A stretch of DNA of 64,000 bases from Pseudomaricurvus hydrocarbonicus (GCF_011602365.1 NZ_JAAONZ010000001.1:496001-560000); one strand, 5' to 3'. Shown: positions 18,546-27,314, numbered from the stretch's first letter. Translations and numbers: made by a program. Notes: generated by a model from the letters alone, not told the origin.

Positions 18546-20021
18546 TCAACGGTTGTTGAATAAAACTTCTTGCGATGCTTTTTTCTTGTTTTTCAATGAG
18601 TTAACCAACATCAACACAACAGCCACCAAACTGGACAACAAAATCGCGTAGGTCGCAGCGACTGCAGGGTTGGCAATCCCCAACACCAGAATGCCGATCA
18701 CGTGCGCCACCAAACCCACTGCGGCTGCACTCCAGGCCACCACGACCGGCGGTCTTTGGGTCAGCAGGGTGCCCAGTACGATGGGTACCAAAGAGGCCGC
18801 CGCCAGACCATAGACCCCTTTCTGCGCAAACAGCCCCACCAATGCCGGAGGATTGAGGGCCACCGCATACGCCAACAAACCCACACCGACAAGCACCAAC
18901 CGCGACAGCAACAGACCGCGACCTTCATCAAATTCCTGCTTGCCGCTGAACGGCAGGTAAAGATCCTTGACCACCATCGCCGACAGCGACACCAGAATCC
19001 CATCCAGGGTGCTCATCCCGGCCGCCAGCAAGGTGATGGAAATAAACACCAACGCGTAAGGGCCCCACACAAAGCCTGAAAATTCAGAGGTGATGTAACT
19101 CACCACCACCCCGTCCTGACGGGGAATGTCGAGACCTTTTAAGCGCGCGTAAAACCCCACCGCCAGCATCAGCATAAAACAGCTGCCCGCCAGAAACGTG
19201 GTCCACAGAAAGCGGTTCACGTCGCGATCGTTTTTCAGATACAGCATTTTGGTCAGGATGTGAGGCTGCATCATCAGCGCAAAAGTAATGACAAATCCGC
19301 TGAAAAAGACCGAGAAAAAGTCGTAATACAGGTTACTCTCCGCGTTGAATACGTGAACATAGTGATCACCGAGCGAGCGCAGACTGCCGATCACATCCCC
19401 CTGAAAATACTGGAAGCCCTGCACGAAGATGAAGATCGACACGCCAATCATCATCACCCCCTGAAAGGTATTCGTGTAGGCGTGGGCATAGCTGCCGCCC
19501 ATGAGTACATAGGAAAACACAAACAGCAAAATCAGGGTCAGAGACCAGGTTTGGGAAATCGGAAACAGCTGACTGAGCAACAGGCTGCAACCCACCAGAA
19601 TCAGTACCACAAAGGCAATGGACAGCAGGTTTATCAAGGCGAAGAACGTGCTGAGTGACCGGCTTTGATAACGCTTATAGATCCAGTCGGGAATGGTAAT
19701 GGCCCCACTGTCATCGCCGAGCTTGCGGAAGCGTCGGGTCAGTAATAAAAACGCCGTCATGATGCCGCCACTACCGGCCACGGCGTAATGCACGAACGCC
19801 GACATACCGTGGACATAGACAAAACCCGGATTGATCACGAAGGTGGCGGTAGACGACACCGACGCGGCCATGGTGATGCCAATGACCCAGGGGCTCATGT
19901 CCTTGTTGCCAATGGAAAACCCTTTGATGTCTTTGGTCTTGCGCATCCCCACCCAGGATAACCACAGGGTCAGCACCACATAGAAGCCCACACACACAAC
20001 CTTGAACAGCTCGGCCGACAT
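18546..20021 (-). CDS. Sodium:solute symporter (SSS family)
   Basis: A 491-residue inner-membrane protein with about 13 hydrophobic helices, of the SSS family (Na+-driven uptake of small organic acids, sugars or amino acids). The N-terminus FYVVLTLWLSWVGMRKTKDIKGFSIGNKDMSPWVIG is the family's helix 1 and loop. GITMAASVSSTATFVINPG corresponds to the unwound substrate-binding helix, and AAGMSTLDGILVSLSAMVVKDLY is the conserved sodium-site region. The start is ATG 20021, preceded by AAGAGAG. Its promoter carries an operator-like dyad shared with the TonB receptor gene downstream. The divergent TetR regulator is the likely controller. Its substrate cannot be named; acetate/pantothenate-type relatives suggest a carboxylate. 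Confidence 0.92.
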   Translation of the reverse strand: MSAELFKVVCVGFYVVLTLWLSWVGMRKTKDIKGFSIGNKDMSPWVIGITMAASVSSTATFVINPGFVYVHGMSAFVHYAVAGSGGIMTAFLLLTRRFRKLGDDSGAITIPDWIYKRYQSRSLSTFFALINLLSIAFVVLILVGCSLLLSQLFPISQTWSLTLILLFVFSYVLMGGSYAHAYTNTFQGVMMIGVSIFIFVQGFQYFQGDVIGSLRSLGDHYVHVFNAESNLYYDFFSVFFSGFVITFALMMQPHILTKMLYLKNDRDVNRFLWTTFLAGSCFMLMLAVGFYARLKGLDIPRQDGVVVSYITSEFSGFVWGPYALVFISITLLAAGMSTLDGILVSLSAMVVKDLYLPFSGKQEFDEGRGLLLSRLVLVGVGLLAYAVALNPPALVGLFAQKGVYGLAAASLVPIVLGTLLTQRPPVVVAWSAAAVGLVAHVIGILVLGIANPAVAATYAILLSSLVAVVLMLVNSLKNKKKASQEVLFNNR

Positions 20022-20058
20022 AGATTTCTCTCTTATTATTTTCGTTAGGATGAACGCA

Positions 20059-20101
20059 TTTAAATTCATCGCTTGTTGAATTGTCAAGCCTTGCGTAGAA
20101 T
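20059..20101. promoter_or_regulatory. Divergent promoter region with operator dyad between symporter and tetR genes
   Basis: Minus strand (symporter): TTGACA (complement of 20082-20087), 17 bases, TTTAAA (20059-20064). The dyad TTCATCGCTTGTTGAA (20065-20080) fills the spacer. Plus strand (tetR): TTGTTG (20073-20078), 17 bases, TAGAAT (20096-20101), so its -35 lies inside the same dyad. One bound dimer could repress both directions. Confidence 0.75.
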
Positions 20102-20130
20102 CATCGTCCTAACCCAGTGAGTGAAATTCC

Positions 20131-20817
20131 ATGCCCAGCCCTCCTAAACAAGTGAAAGTGGGTCGTCCACGCAGCTCAGACAAGGATAAATCCGAGCGTG
20201 GAGAGCGTATCCTCAATGCCGCCGAAGAACTTTTTGCCCTCCACGGTTATGACGGCGTCACCCTGCGCACGCTGGCCAATGCCGCGGGGGTCGATGTTGC
20301 CCTGATCAATTATTACTTTGGCCCCAAGCAACAGCTGTTCGATACGGTGTTCAAACGTCGGGCTAAAATTCTGAATGAACAGCGCCTCACGGCACTGCAA
20401 TCGGCCCAACAGGCCGCAGCTCCCGAGGTGGTTTCCGTAGAAAAAATCATTGAGGCCTTCCTGCGCCCGCTGGAAGTCGCCCAGGAAAGTGACGATGAAG
20501 GCTGGAAGAATTACTGTGCTTTGCTGGCCTACGTCAACAACTCGGCCGTGTGGGGACCGGTATTGATGAGCAAACACTACAACGACCTGGTGGATATCTT
20601 TGTAGATGCCCTGCGGGCAGCCCTACCCGGCTCCGACGATGCGGATCTTTACTGGTGCTATCACTATATGTCGGGCGCCATGTCGCTGACCTTTGCCAAT
20701 ACCGGCCGTATCGATAAGATGTCCCGCGGCCTTTGCCGCTCCGATGATTTCCGGGCCGCTTATGATCGTATGATTCCTTTCATTGCGGCGGGCTTTCGGG
20801 AAGTGTGTGAGGGATGA
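20131..20817 (+). CDS. TetR-family transcriptional regulator
   Basis: A 228-residue regulator. A basic N-terminal tail (VKVGRPRSSDKDKSERGE) precedes the TetR helix-turn-helix (about 22-68): RILNAAEELFALHGYDGVTLRTLANAAGVDVALINYYFGPKQQLFDTVF. The C-terminal ligand domain (about 85-225) with FLRPL, NNSAVWGPVLMSKHYNDLVDIF and YHYMSGAMSLTFANTGRID resembles the TetR_C domain of PsrA-like fatty-acid-responsive regulators (from memory). It is divergent from the symporter gene with a 109-base gap holding an operator-like dyad; the same dyad recurs before the TonB receptor gene. The inferred role is a local repressor of uptake genes, relieved by an acyl-type ligand. A bidirectional terminator follows. 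Confidence 0.9.
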   Translation: MPSPPKQVKVGRPRSSDKDKSERGERILNAAEELFALHGYDGVTLRTLANAAGVDVALINYYFGPKQQLFDTVFKRRAKILNEQRLTALQSAQQAAAPEVVSVEKIIEAFLRPLEVAQESDDEGWKNYCALLAYVNNSAVWGPVLMSKHYNDLVDIFVDALRAALPGSDDADLYWCYHYMSGAMSLTFANTGRIDKMSRGLCRSDDFRAAYDRMIPFIAAGFREVCEG

Positions 20818-20895
20818 TGCCTACACAAAGCCAGCACAGTGCACCGTCAAGGCTACTCACGATCACGGCATGATCAAGACCCGAACCCCAAACAC

Positions 20896-20925
20896 AAAAA
20901 AAGCGCTCTGGTGAGCGCTTTTTTT
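20896..20925. terminator. Bidirectional rho-independent terminator
   Basis: A-tract, AGCGCTC, loop TGGT, GAGCGCT, T-tract. It lies between the convergent tetR-family gene (plus) and the small YqaE-like gene (minus) and can serve both. Confidence 0.9.
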
Positions 20926-20946
20926 GTTGTCGGCCTAAGCTCAAGG

Positions 20947-21135
20947 TTATCGAGTCATCGCCTGTGCAATCTTTTTGTCGGTTTTATATTGACTTAAGGC
21001 GTAGACAGACCAAATGGCAGCAGGAATCCAGCCTATCAAGGTGAGCTGTAATATCAGGCAGATAATTCCGGCAAAGGGCCGCCCAATCGTAAAAAACTGT
21101 AGCCACGGCAAAATTAACGCTAGTAATAAACGCAT
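20947..21135 (-). CDS. YqaE/Pmp3-family small membrane protein
   Basis: A 62-residue protein with two hydrophobic helices: LLLALILPWLQFFTIGRPFAG and ICLILQLTLIGWIPAAIWSVYAL, followed by a charged tail YKTDKKIAQAMTR. The second helix with LTLIGWIPAAIWSVYA matches the UPF0057/Pmp3 signature (LGWIPGIIHALY-like). Family members are small membrane proteins tied to salt or stress responses in yeast and plants; the bacterial role is unclear. ATG 21135 is preceded by AAGGA at 8-9 bases. The stop is 22 bases from the terminator. It is separated by only 22 bases from the upstream carbonic anhydrase gene, so both may share a transcript. Confidence 0.82.
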   Translation of the reverse strand: MRLLLALILPWLQFFTIGRPFAGIICLILQLTLIGWIPAAIWSVYALSQYKTDKKIAQAMTR

Positions 21136-21157
21136 TACTACATTCCTTTTTTATTTG

Positions 21158-21766
21158 TTAAGTTAAAGAAGACGCATCTTTGGTGACTTTTAAATCCCGA
21201 ACCAGGCCATCTTCCAGGCTGTAAACCCAGCCGTGCAAGGTTAAGTCCTGCCCGGCGCGCCAGGCGTTGCGCACCGTCGTTGTCTGCGCCACGTTGCCTA
21301 CCTGCGAAATCACATTGAGCTCGCAGAGACGATTTACCCGCTCTTTTTCACTGGGAGCGCTGTCTACGGCAGCTTGATGATCGTGATAGACATCGCGGAT
21401 ATGTTCCAGCCAATTGTCGATCAAGCCGTTATTGGCCTCGCCCAAAGCCGCCTGCACACCACCACAACCGTAGTGCCCAACCACCACAATGTGCTTCACT
21501 TTCAAGACTTCGACAGCGTACTGAATCACCGACAGGCAATTCAGATCGGTGTGCACCACCACATTGGCGATGTTGCGATGGACAAAGACACTGCCGGGCT
21601 CCATGGCCACAATCTGGTTAGCCGCGATGCGGCTGTCGGAGCAGCCTATCCACAAGTACTCAGGCGTCTGCTGTTGTGACAGGCGATTGAAATATTCGGG
21701 GTCTTCGATCTTTACCGCTTTCGCCCACAGGCGATTATTTTCAAGAAGGTCTTCCGGCTTGCTCAT
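21158..21766 (-). CDS. can: Beta-class carbonic anhydrase
   Basis: A 202-residue zinc enzyme interconverting CO2 and bicarbonate in the cytosol. Zinc ligands and catalytic dyad are all present at the same numbering as E. coli Can as I recall it: C42-S-D44-S-R46, and H98-Y-G-C101. The non-catalytic bicarbonate-pocket region (SVFVHRNIANVV, HTDLNCLSVIQYAVEVLKVKHIVVVGHYGCGG) is standard. The length is close to the usual 205-220. ATG 21766 fits the family N-terminus (MSKPEDLLENNRLWA). It lies 22 bases upstream of the YqaE-like gene. Confidence 0.95.
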   Translation of the reverse strand: MSKPEDLLENNRLWAKAVKIEDPEYFNRLSQQQTPEYLWIGCSDSRIAANQIVAMEPGSVFVHRNIANVVVHTDLNCLSVIQYAVEVLKVKHIVVVGHYGCGGVQAALGEANNGLIDNWLEHIRDVYHDHQAAVDSAPSEKERVNRLCELNVISQVGNVAQTTTVRNAWRAGQDLTLHGWVYSLEDGLVRDLKVTKDASSLT

Positions 21767-22208
21767 ATCATCTCCAGTTCCTACCCGCTGCAGTGTCTCT
21801 GGGAGGAATCCCCCGCATCTTCACCCGGCATTCCTGCTCAGGAAAACCCCTATACTTCAGGAAGATAGACCTACCGGACACAGCAGCTAAAATCACCATG
21901 TCTGCAGCCGTATTTATACCGTAAAAAGACCGGCTTAACTAGCTGGGAAGACTTGCGAAACCGTGCAGGGTTACTATTATCGCTATAACAATGGCCGATT
22001 TCGAGTCCGCCCTGAAACTGACGCGATCCGTTTTTACATCACAGGCCGTCTCATGAGCCGCAAACAACCCTTAACGGCCCGAGGACAAGGCCCTGCGGCG
22101 TTGGTAAAGAACATTAGTTGTTTTAGAAATAGACCGGGTGATTTTAGAAACGCTTCAACGTTGAGCAATACACAGCAACAGGGTATTGCGTAAATTATAG
22201 AGCACACG
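21767..22208. other. Intergenic region between can and the fructosamine kinase gene
   Basis: No convincing gene in these 442 bases; a short open frame at 21963-22193 has no ribosome site or family. Near the right end is an imperfect inverted repeat, TTGAGCAATAC (22161-22171) and GTATTGCGTAA (22183-22193), with 9 of 11 matches. It is 15 bases before the kinase start and could be an operator. Confidence 0.4.
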
Positions 22209-23114
22209 ATGCAACAACCGACGCTCAGCAACATCAACCAGCTCTTCGAGTCTGCCTTAACACGATACCCTTCCGGCATGCCTCATATTTGGCAGATACG
22301 GGATTTCACTGCGGTTCACGGAGGAGACACACATCAGGGCTTTCTGTTACACAGCGATGGACCCAGCTTTTTTCTCAAACTGAATGAACCTGCCAAGCGC
22401 CCCCTCTTCACAGCTGAACTGCAGGGCCTGAGGGCGCTGGCCGAACATCATGCCGCCAACCCAAGCAGCATTCGCACCTGTCGGCCCCTGTGCAGCGGAC
22501 ACTGTCAGCAATTCAGTTATTTGCTGCTGGAAGGGTTGGAGCTGCAAGCTGACGGCAACTGGCGACAAGCCGGACGAGCGCTTGCGGAACTCCACCGGGC
22601 CAGGGTCGGAGACCACTTTGGGTTTGAAGACGCCAGTTACTGCGGCCTCAGTTTTCAACCGAACCAATGGGACCGCGATTGGGCCAATTTTTTTGCCGTA
22701 CAACGTATCGGGCATCAGCTAAGCCTGCTATACAAACGCCCCCTGGATCACCCCGACATTGAGTTTTACATTGAGCGCACCCGGCAGTATCTGCAACACC
22801 ATCGGCCAATACCGGCGCTCGTACACGGTGACCTGTGGAGCGGCAATATCGGCTTTCACCACGATGAGCCCGTAATTTTTGATCCCGCTTGCTATTACGG
22901 TGATCCGGAAACGGATCTGGCCATGACCGAATTATTTGGCCGGCTTCCCGAGCCCTTTTACCAGGGTTATCAGGACATCGCCCCAATCCATCAGGACTAC
23001 CCCCGACGCCGTCCGCTGTATCAACTTTATCATCTTCTCAATCACGCCAATTTATTTGGCGGCAGCTATAGACAGCAAGCCGAGCAACAGTTAAAAAGCT
23101 TACTCGACCACTAA
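22209..23114 (+). CDS. Fructosamine-3-kinase-family protein
   Basis: A 301-residue kinase-fold enzyme of the fructosamine/ketosamine kinase family, which phosphorylates ketosamine groups on glycated amines or proteins so that they decompose (deglycation). Marks: FFLKLNEPAKRPLFTAELQGLRAL (nucleotide-binding Lys and Glu), FSYLLLEGLEL, catalytic LVHGDLWSGNIGF, and metal-binding IFDPACYYGDPETDLAMTELFGRL, a family signature. The C-terminus YQLYHLLNHANLFGGSYRQQA is also typical. The length is usual (about 290-300). The ribosome binding site is poor. The glycerophosphodiesterase gene follows in the same direction after 89 bases. Confidence 0.93.
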   Translation: MQQPTLSNINQLFESALTRYPSGMPHIWQIRDFTAVHGGDTHQGFLLHSDGPSFFLKLNEPAKRPLFTAELQGLRALAEHHAANPSSIRTCRPLCSGHCQQFSYLLLEGLELQADGNWRQAGRALAELHRARVGDHFGFEDASYCGLSFQPNQWDRDWANFFAVQRIGHQLSLLYKRPLDHPDIEFYIERTRQYLQHHRPIPALVHGDLWSGNIGFHHDEPVIFDPACYYGDPETDLAMTELFGRLPEPFYQGYQDIAPIHQDYPRRRPLYQLYHLLNHANLFGGSYRQQAEQQLKSLLDH

Positions 23115-23203
23115 TGCATTTGTGGTATGTGAAAGGCACACGGCTTTTCAGTTAAACCCACCACACGATCAACTGCTTCACCAGACTCAAAGAGGCGCCG
23201 TTC

Positions 23204-23941
23204 ATGGCCAGATCTGTTCCCTCTTCCCCGCTCTTGTGCATCGCCCACCGAGGCGGCAGCCAGCTATTTTCCGAGAATACCCTTGCCGCATTTACCGAGA
23301 GTCTGGCACTGGGCGTGGACGCCATTGAATTGGACATCTGGAACATAGGTGGAGAATTACTGGTCACCCACGACCGCCGACTGGGAAAAACACTGCCCGG
23401 TCAGGGGCGCCTGATCGACCATCACCCGCAACAGCTGAAAGAATTAATTTTGGAGTGCGGCAACCGCTTGACCACCCTGCCAGAAGTATTGGAACTGGTC
23501 GGCAATCAAGTCATGCTGAACATTGAACTCAAGGGCCCGAATTGTGTTGACGGCGTCGCCAGCGCGCTGGAAAGTTACGCGCGCGATCATCAGGCCGGCT
23601 TTGATCACTATGTGATTTCAAGCTTTGATCATCGCCAGCTGTATGATTTTAAACAGTGTTTACCACAAGTAAAACGCGGCGTGTTGGTCGAAGGAGTTCC
23701 TCTGGACTACGCCGCGTGCGCAGACGCGCTGGAAGCCTACTCTTTTCACCCCAGCATTAATTTCATCAATCAGGAGTTGGTCAACGATGCCAAAGTTCGA
23801 GGCCTTCAGGTGTGGGTATACACGGTCAATGAAGAAGAGGATATGCAGTGGATGGTAGAACTGGGCGTGGACGGTGTCTTTACCGATTTCCCCAGACGTT
23901 TACTGGCCTTTAACCACGAAAACACGATTCAAGACCGATAA
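23204..23941 (+). CDS. Glycerophosphodiester phosphodiesterase
   Basis: A 245-residue cytoplasmic GDPD of TIM-barrel type, hydrolysing glycerophosphodiesters to sn-glycerol-3-phosphate and an alcohol. Catalytic text: AHRGG near residue 13, ENTLAAF, then GVDAIELDI and LLVTHDRRLGKT, which give the metal-binding Glu/Asp and the catalytic His pair. Later LNIELKG and the C-terminal VWVYTVNEEEDMQWMVELGVDGVFTDFP are standard. There is no signal peptide, so it resembles UgpQ rather than the periplasmic GlpQ. ATG 23204 follows GAGG at 8 bases. Its product, glycerol-3-phosphate, could feed the GlpD encoded at 51560. Confidence 0.93.
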   Translation: MARSVPSSPLLCIAHRGGSQLFSENTLAAFTESLALGVDAIELDIWNIGGELLVTHDRRLGKTLPGQGRLIDHHPQQLKELILECGNRLTTLPEVLELVGNQVMLNIELKGPNCVDGVASALESYARDHQAGFDHYVISSFDHRQLYDFKQCLPQVKRGVLVEGVPLDYAACADALEAYSFHPSINFINQELVNDAKVRGLQVWVYTVNEEEDMQWMVELGVDGVFTDFPRRLLAFNHENTIQDR

Positions 23942-24009
23942 AATTTTGGCGCTGTGAATCCTCAGCATTGAGACTTGAGATAAAGCCTCACCGCTCCAGC
24001 GCAGTCTTA

Positions 24010-26064
24010 TTATGATCGCTGCAACAATTCCGTCAGTTGGTGAATGATGCCATTACAACTTCGCTGTACCTCAAGACAATGATCCCCCGTACACACCAGC
24101 GCGTCACCAACGTCCATACTGAGGGCTTCTGTAGGGTATAGCTCAGCGCTTTCGGGAATCCGGTAACACAAGATCTGTTCACAAAAATTTTGACGCACGT
24201 CTTGTTCCCACACCGCCATAGAGCCATTATCCAGCAACAGTACCTGGGGCATTGGATGCTGGCTTTCCATCTGCGCCTGCAGCAACGTCAGATGCGTTTC
24301 CGGAGATTGCTGGACAGAAGGTAAAGCTGCAGACAATAGTTTTTGCACAGACTGCAGATAGCGGGGCTCCGCGGTTAAATGTCCCAGGCGCAGCAATACT
24401 TTAGCTGCCACACCGTTCGCAGCTGGCAAAGCAGAGTCCATAAACGGCTTGCTGCGATAAATCAGTGTTTCGGCATCGTGCGCGGTGTAAAAGAAGCCAC
24501 CCTGATCGGTATCTTCATACAAACGCAGCAAAGACTCAGCCAGTGCGATCACAAACTGGTAATCCACATCGCGCCACTGAGTTTGCAAGCTCTCCAGCAG
24601 CGCATCCATCAGGTAGACGTAATCATCCAAATAGGCGTGTCTTGTTGGCCGTTCACCCTGCCAGGCCGCAAACAAGCGGTTATTCAACCACAGGTTGTTG
24701 CGGATAAAGTCCAGCGTGCCCTGAGCCAGAGCAAGCTCCCGCAGCTCATTATTTTTACGGGCCAGAACCAACAACCCTTTCACGGCCAGCGCATTCCATC
24801 CCGTCAAAACCTTCTCGTCAATCAGCGGCAATGGCCTTTGTATCCGCAGACTTTCAATTTTTTCACGTCCCGCCCGATACAGCTCCAGCGCCGTCTCCCG
24901 AGTCATTGATAATTGCCTGGCGGCGGTATTCAGATCTTGTTGCTGTGACAAATGCCAGCGCCCGAAAAAGTTAGGCTGACCTCGCAGCGCAAACATTTGC
25001 TGGAACAACAGAAATTCTTCAACGCTTAACTGAGCTTTAATATCAGCCTCAGATAAAGTGTAATAATCCCCTTCACGACCTGCCGTTTCGGCGTCCATTG
25101 CACTAAAAAATGCTCCGTGCGGGGTAAGCATATGCTGCCGCAACCAACGGACAATACCGATAGCGGCGCTTTTATACAGCGGGTTATCTGTCGTCAGCCA
25201 GGCCCGGGCATATACATCCAGCAACAACCCATTGTCGTAAAGCATTTTTTCAAAATGAGGGATATTCCAGCCGCTATCGGTGCTGTAACGATAAAACCCG
25301 CCGCCGATTCGGTCATTAATACCGCGCTGTGCAATTTGATTCAGGGTCTGTAGCAAATGCTCACGCGCCGATACCGGCAATCCCTGTCGGGCCTGCAGTT
25401 GCAACAGAAACGCCAGGTTCACCGGCAAGGGGAATTTAGGGCTCGAGCCAAATCCGCCGTCTTGCAGATCATGACCGGCAGCCAAACGCGTTAAGGCTTC
25501 ATCCAGCAAGGAGACCTCTGGTGTATGCGCCACACTCGCAGCCGGTGGCGTCAGCTGCTGAAAGCTGCTCTCTACCTGTCCCCGCAAGCGTAAAAAATCC
25601 GCCTGTTGCTGGCCGTAATAGTGCTGTACCCGGTTGAGCAGATCATCGAATCCCAGTTGATTTTCCTGTCCGATTTTTGGAAAAAAAGTGCCGGCAAAAA
25701 ACGGCAATTGTGTTTGCGGACACAAAAAGACGGTCAAAGGCCAACCGCCACTGCGGCCGGTCAACAAGTGGTGCGCGGTTTGGTAAACCCCATCCAGATC
25801 CGGACGCTCTTCACGGTCCACTTTAACGTTGATGAAAAACTCGTTCATCAGCGCTGCGGTCTCCGGGTCTTGAAACGATTCACGAGCCATCAGGTGGCAC
25901 CATCGACACGCGGAAAAGCCAATCGACAACAGAATCGGCTTGTTGTGTTGTTTGGCCAGGGCCAGCGTTTCCGGTCTCCAGGTTTGCCACTGGACCGGCT
26001 GGGTACTGTGCGACTGTAAATGAGGGCTGGTCTCGCCGGACAAGGTATTGGTGAGTGCTGTCAT
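24010..26064 (-). CDS. DUF255 thioredoxin-fold protein (YyaL/SPATA20-like)
   Basis: A 684-residue protein with an N-terminal thioredoxin-like domain (about 1-165). SIGFSACRWCHLMARESF contains a CRWC pair (C53/C56), and FINVKVDREERPDLDGVYQ and GGWPLTVFLCPQTQLPFFAGTFFP are hallmarks of the DUF255 family. An (alpha/alpha)6-barrel-like C-terminal part follows, with GGGFYRYSTDSGWNIPHFEKMLYDNGLLL and a GGFFYTAHDAETLIYRSKPFMDSALPAANGVAA block. The family is widespread and its biochemical role is unproven; the CxxC suggests redox or disulfide handling. The length is usual. ATG 26064 follows GAGG. It is a single gene convergent with the GDPD gene. Confidence 0.92.
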   Translation of the reverse strand: MTALTNTLSGETSPHLQSHSTQPVQWQTWRPETLALAKQHNKPILLSIGFSACRWCHLMARESFQDPETAALMNEFFINVKVDREERPDLDGVYQTAHHLLTGRSGGWPLTVFLCPQTQLPFFAGTFFPKIGQENQLGFDDLLNRVQHYYGQQQADFLRLRGQVESSFQQLTPPAASVAHTPEVSLLDEALTRLAAGHDLQDGGFGSSPKFPLPVNLAFLLQLQARQGLPVSAREHLLQTLNQIAQRGINDRIGGGFYRYSTDSGWNIPHFEKMLYDNGLLLDVYARAWLTTDNPLYKSAAIGIVRWLRQHMLTPHGAFFSAMDAETAGREGDYYTLSEADIKAQLSVEEFLLFQQMFALRGQPNFFGRWHLSQQQDLNTAARQLSMTRETALELYRAGREKIESLRIQRPLPLIDEKVLTGWNALAVKGLLVLARKNNELRELALAQGTLDFIRNNLWLNNRLFAAWQGERPTRHAYLDDYVYLMDALLESLQTQWRDVDYQFVIALAESLLRLYEDTDQGGFFYTAHDAETLIYRSKPFMDSALPAANGVAAKVLLRLGHLTAEPRYLQSVQKLLSAALPSVQQSPETHLTLLQAQMESQHPMPQVLLLDNGSMAVWEQDVRQNFCEQILCYRIPESAELYPTEALSMDVGDALVCTGDHCLEVQRSCNGIIHQLTELLQRS

Positions 26065-26194
26065 CTGGCCGGGACCTCGGATAAAGTAAGTAACGATTGA
26101 GTCCGTATCACATGACGCTTAGTCGTACATTGCACTCAATTCAACATCCCCATTTAATAACAAATGACTGTGCCTGTCAGTATTTGCGGCGTTT

Positions 26195-27307
26195 TTAAAC
26201 CGGATCCGCCAGCGCCAGACCGGCAGGTCGCACTCCCGGCCGTAACCCGCAATGCTTGAGCAATCCTTGCCACATACGAGTATGGCCCGCAATGGCCTGC
26301 CTGAATTGTCCCCATTCACTCTCCGGCGCATCGTCCCATACCTGTCGCCAATACCCCTCTGTCACAACTGCCGGACCGCGGCTAAGGGATCCCTGCAATT
26401 GTGAACGTAACCTGTCGACCCGCTGGCTGGTCAGACTGAGTACCGGCTGTACCTGACCAATGTAATAGCGATAAAACACCCGCTCCATGATGCGTCCCGC
26501 TGGCGTCACCCGACCCTGCAGACAAATGGCCCGGGTATTTTGAGCCTCCTCGACGATGACCTTGACTTGCGCCAAAACGTGACGAGCATGCCACATGGAC
26601 AATCGCATTTGCCCCAGATAGCGGTCACTGCCCACCACCGCCAAAGCCTGCTCAAAGGCTGCCTCACGCTCTTCCAGCAGTTGCTGGCGCCAGTGCTCTG
26701 ATCCCGCCAACAACGCTTCCAGAGACGCCTCCAGCGCCGCCGGCTGCCTCTGTAAAAACGACAAGCCGGGAAGAGGCGCAGCGGTTGAAAACAGTTTCTG
26801 GAACTCTTCACTGCCCCAGGTAGCGTTCCAGTAGTAGGCGTCCAGGTGCTTTTGCTTTTCAACCACCGCCGCCGTCAGCGTGTCCACCAAATCCGCCGCT
26901 GCGCTCTTAGGTTGCAAACTTGCTATGCACGTCTGCGCCAGCTCAAGAAAAGAAAGCTCATACAGAAACCGCTGACTGGAAGGCATCACGTTGCCCAGGC
27001 TGCTGTTGCGCTGCCCCAGCAATCGCTGCAGGTCACAGGACGATAAACGCAGAAATTCCAACAGGTTAATATTGATCGCCGGAGTCGGCTGTAAAAGTTC
27101 CCGTCGCCTGGGAAAGCGGATGGAAGGTAATGGCGGTACGCTCAACTCCTTATTCGTGCCGGAGTCAAAAACGTTGTTCATGCGATAATGATAGTCATCC
27201 AGCAACACATCAACCCGATCTCGGGGAGAACACGCTATTAGCAATACGACCAGACAAGACAGCACAAACGGGAGGCGAACACTGCTGACTCGCAACCCGT
27301 TGCGCAC
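26195..27307 (-). CDS. DUF3080-family lipoprotein
   Basis: A 370-residue putative lipoprotein. The N-terminal hydrophobic stretch LPFVLSCLVVLLIAC ends in a lipobox cysteine followed by SPRDRVD. The rest is largely helical with VDVLLDDYHYRMNNVF, LLEFLRLSSCDLQRLLGQRNSSLG and a Trp/Arg-rich C-terminus. I recognise it as DUF3080 mainly by text and position beside lipA in gammaproteobacteria (from memory). The function is unknown. The start is uncertain: the frame opens at GTG 27307, 8 bases after the lipA stop, and a TTG at 27295 is an alternative. It is probably cotranscribed with lipB-lipA. Confidence 0.8.
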   Translation of the reverse strand: MRNGLRVSSVRLPFVLSCLVVLLIACSPRDRVDVLLDDYHYRMNNVFDSGTNKELSVPPLPSIRFPRRRELLQPTPAININLLEFLRLSSCDLQRLLGQRNSSLGNVMPSSQRFLYELSFLELAQTCIASLQPKSAAADLVDTLTAAVVEKQKHLDAYYWNATWGSEEFQKLFSTAAPLPGLSFLQRQPAALEASLEALLAGSEHWRQQLLEEREAAFEQALAVVGSDRYLGQMRLSMWHARHVLAQVKVIVEEAQNTRAICLQGRVTPAGRIMERVFYRYYIGQVQPVLSLTSQRVDRLRSQLQGSLSRGPAVVTEGYWRQVWDDAPESEWGQFRQAIAGHTRMWQGLLKHCGLRPGVRPAGLALADPV

Positions 27308-27314
27308 AAGAGGA

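Noticed and set aside
21963-22193. 76-residue open frame between can and the fructosamine kinase gene
   Set aside because: No ribosome site; composition does not look protein-like.
26119-26331. Small minus-strand open frame at the end of the DUF3080 gene
   Set aside because: Overlaps the end of a better-supported gene in another frame and lacks a ribosome site.
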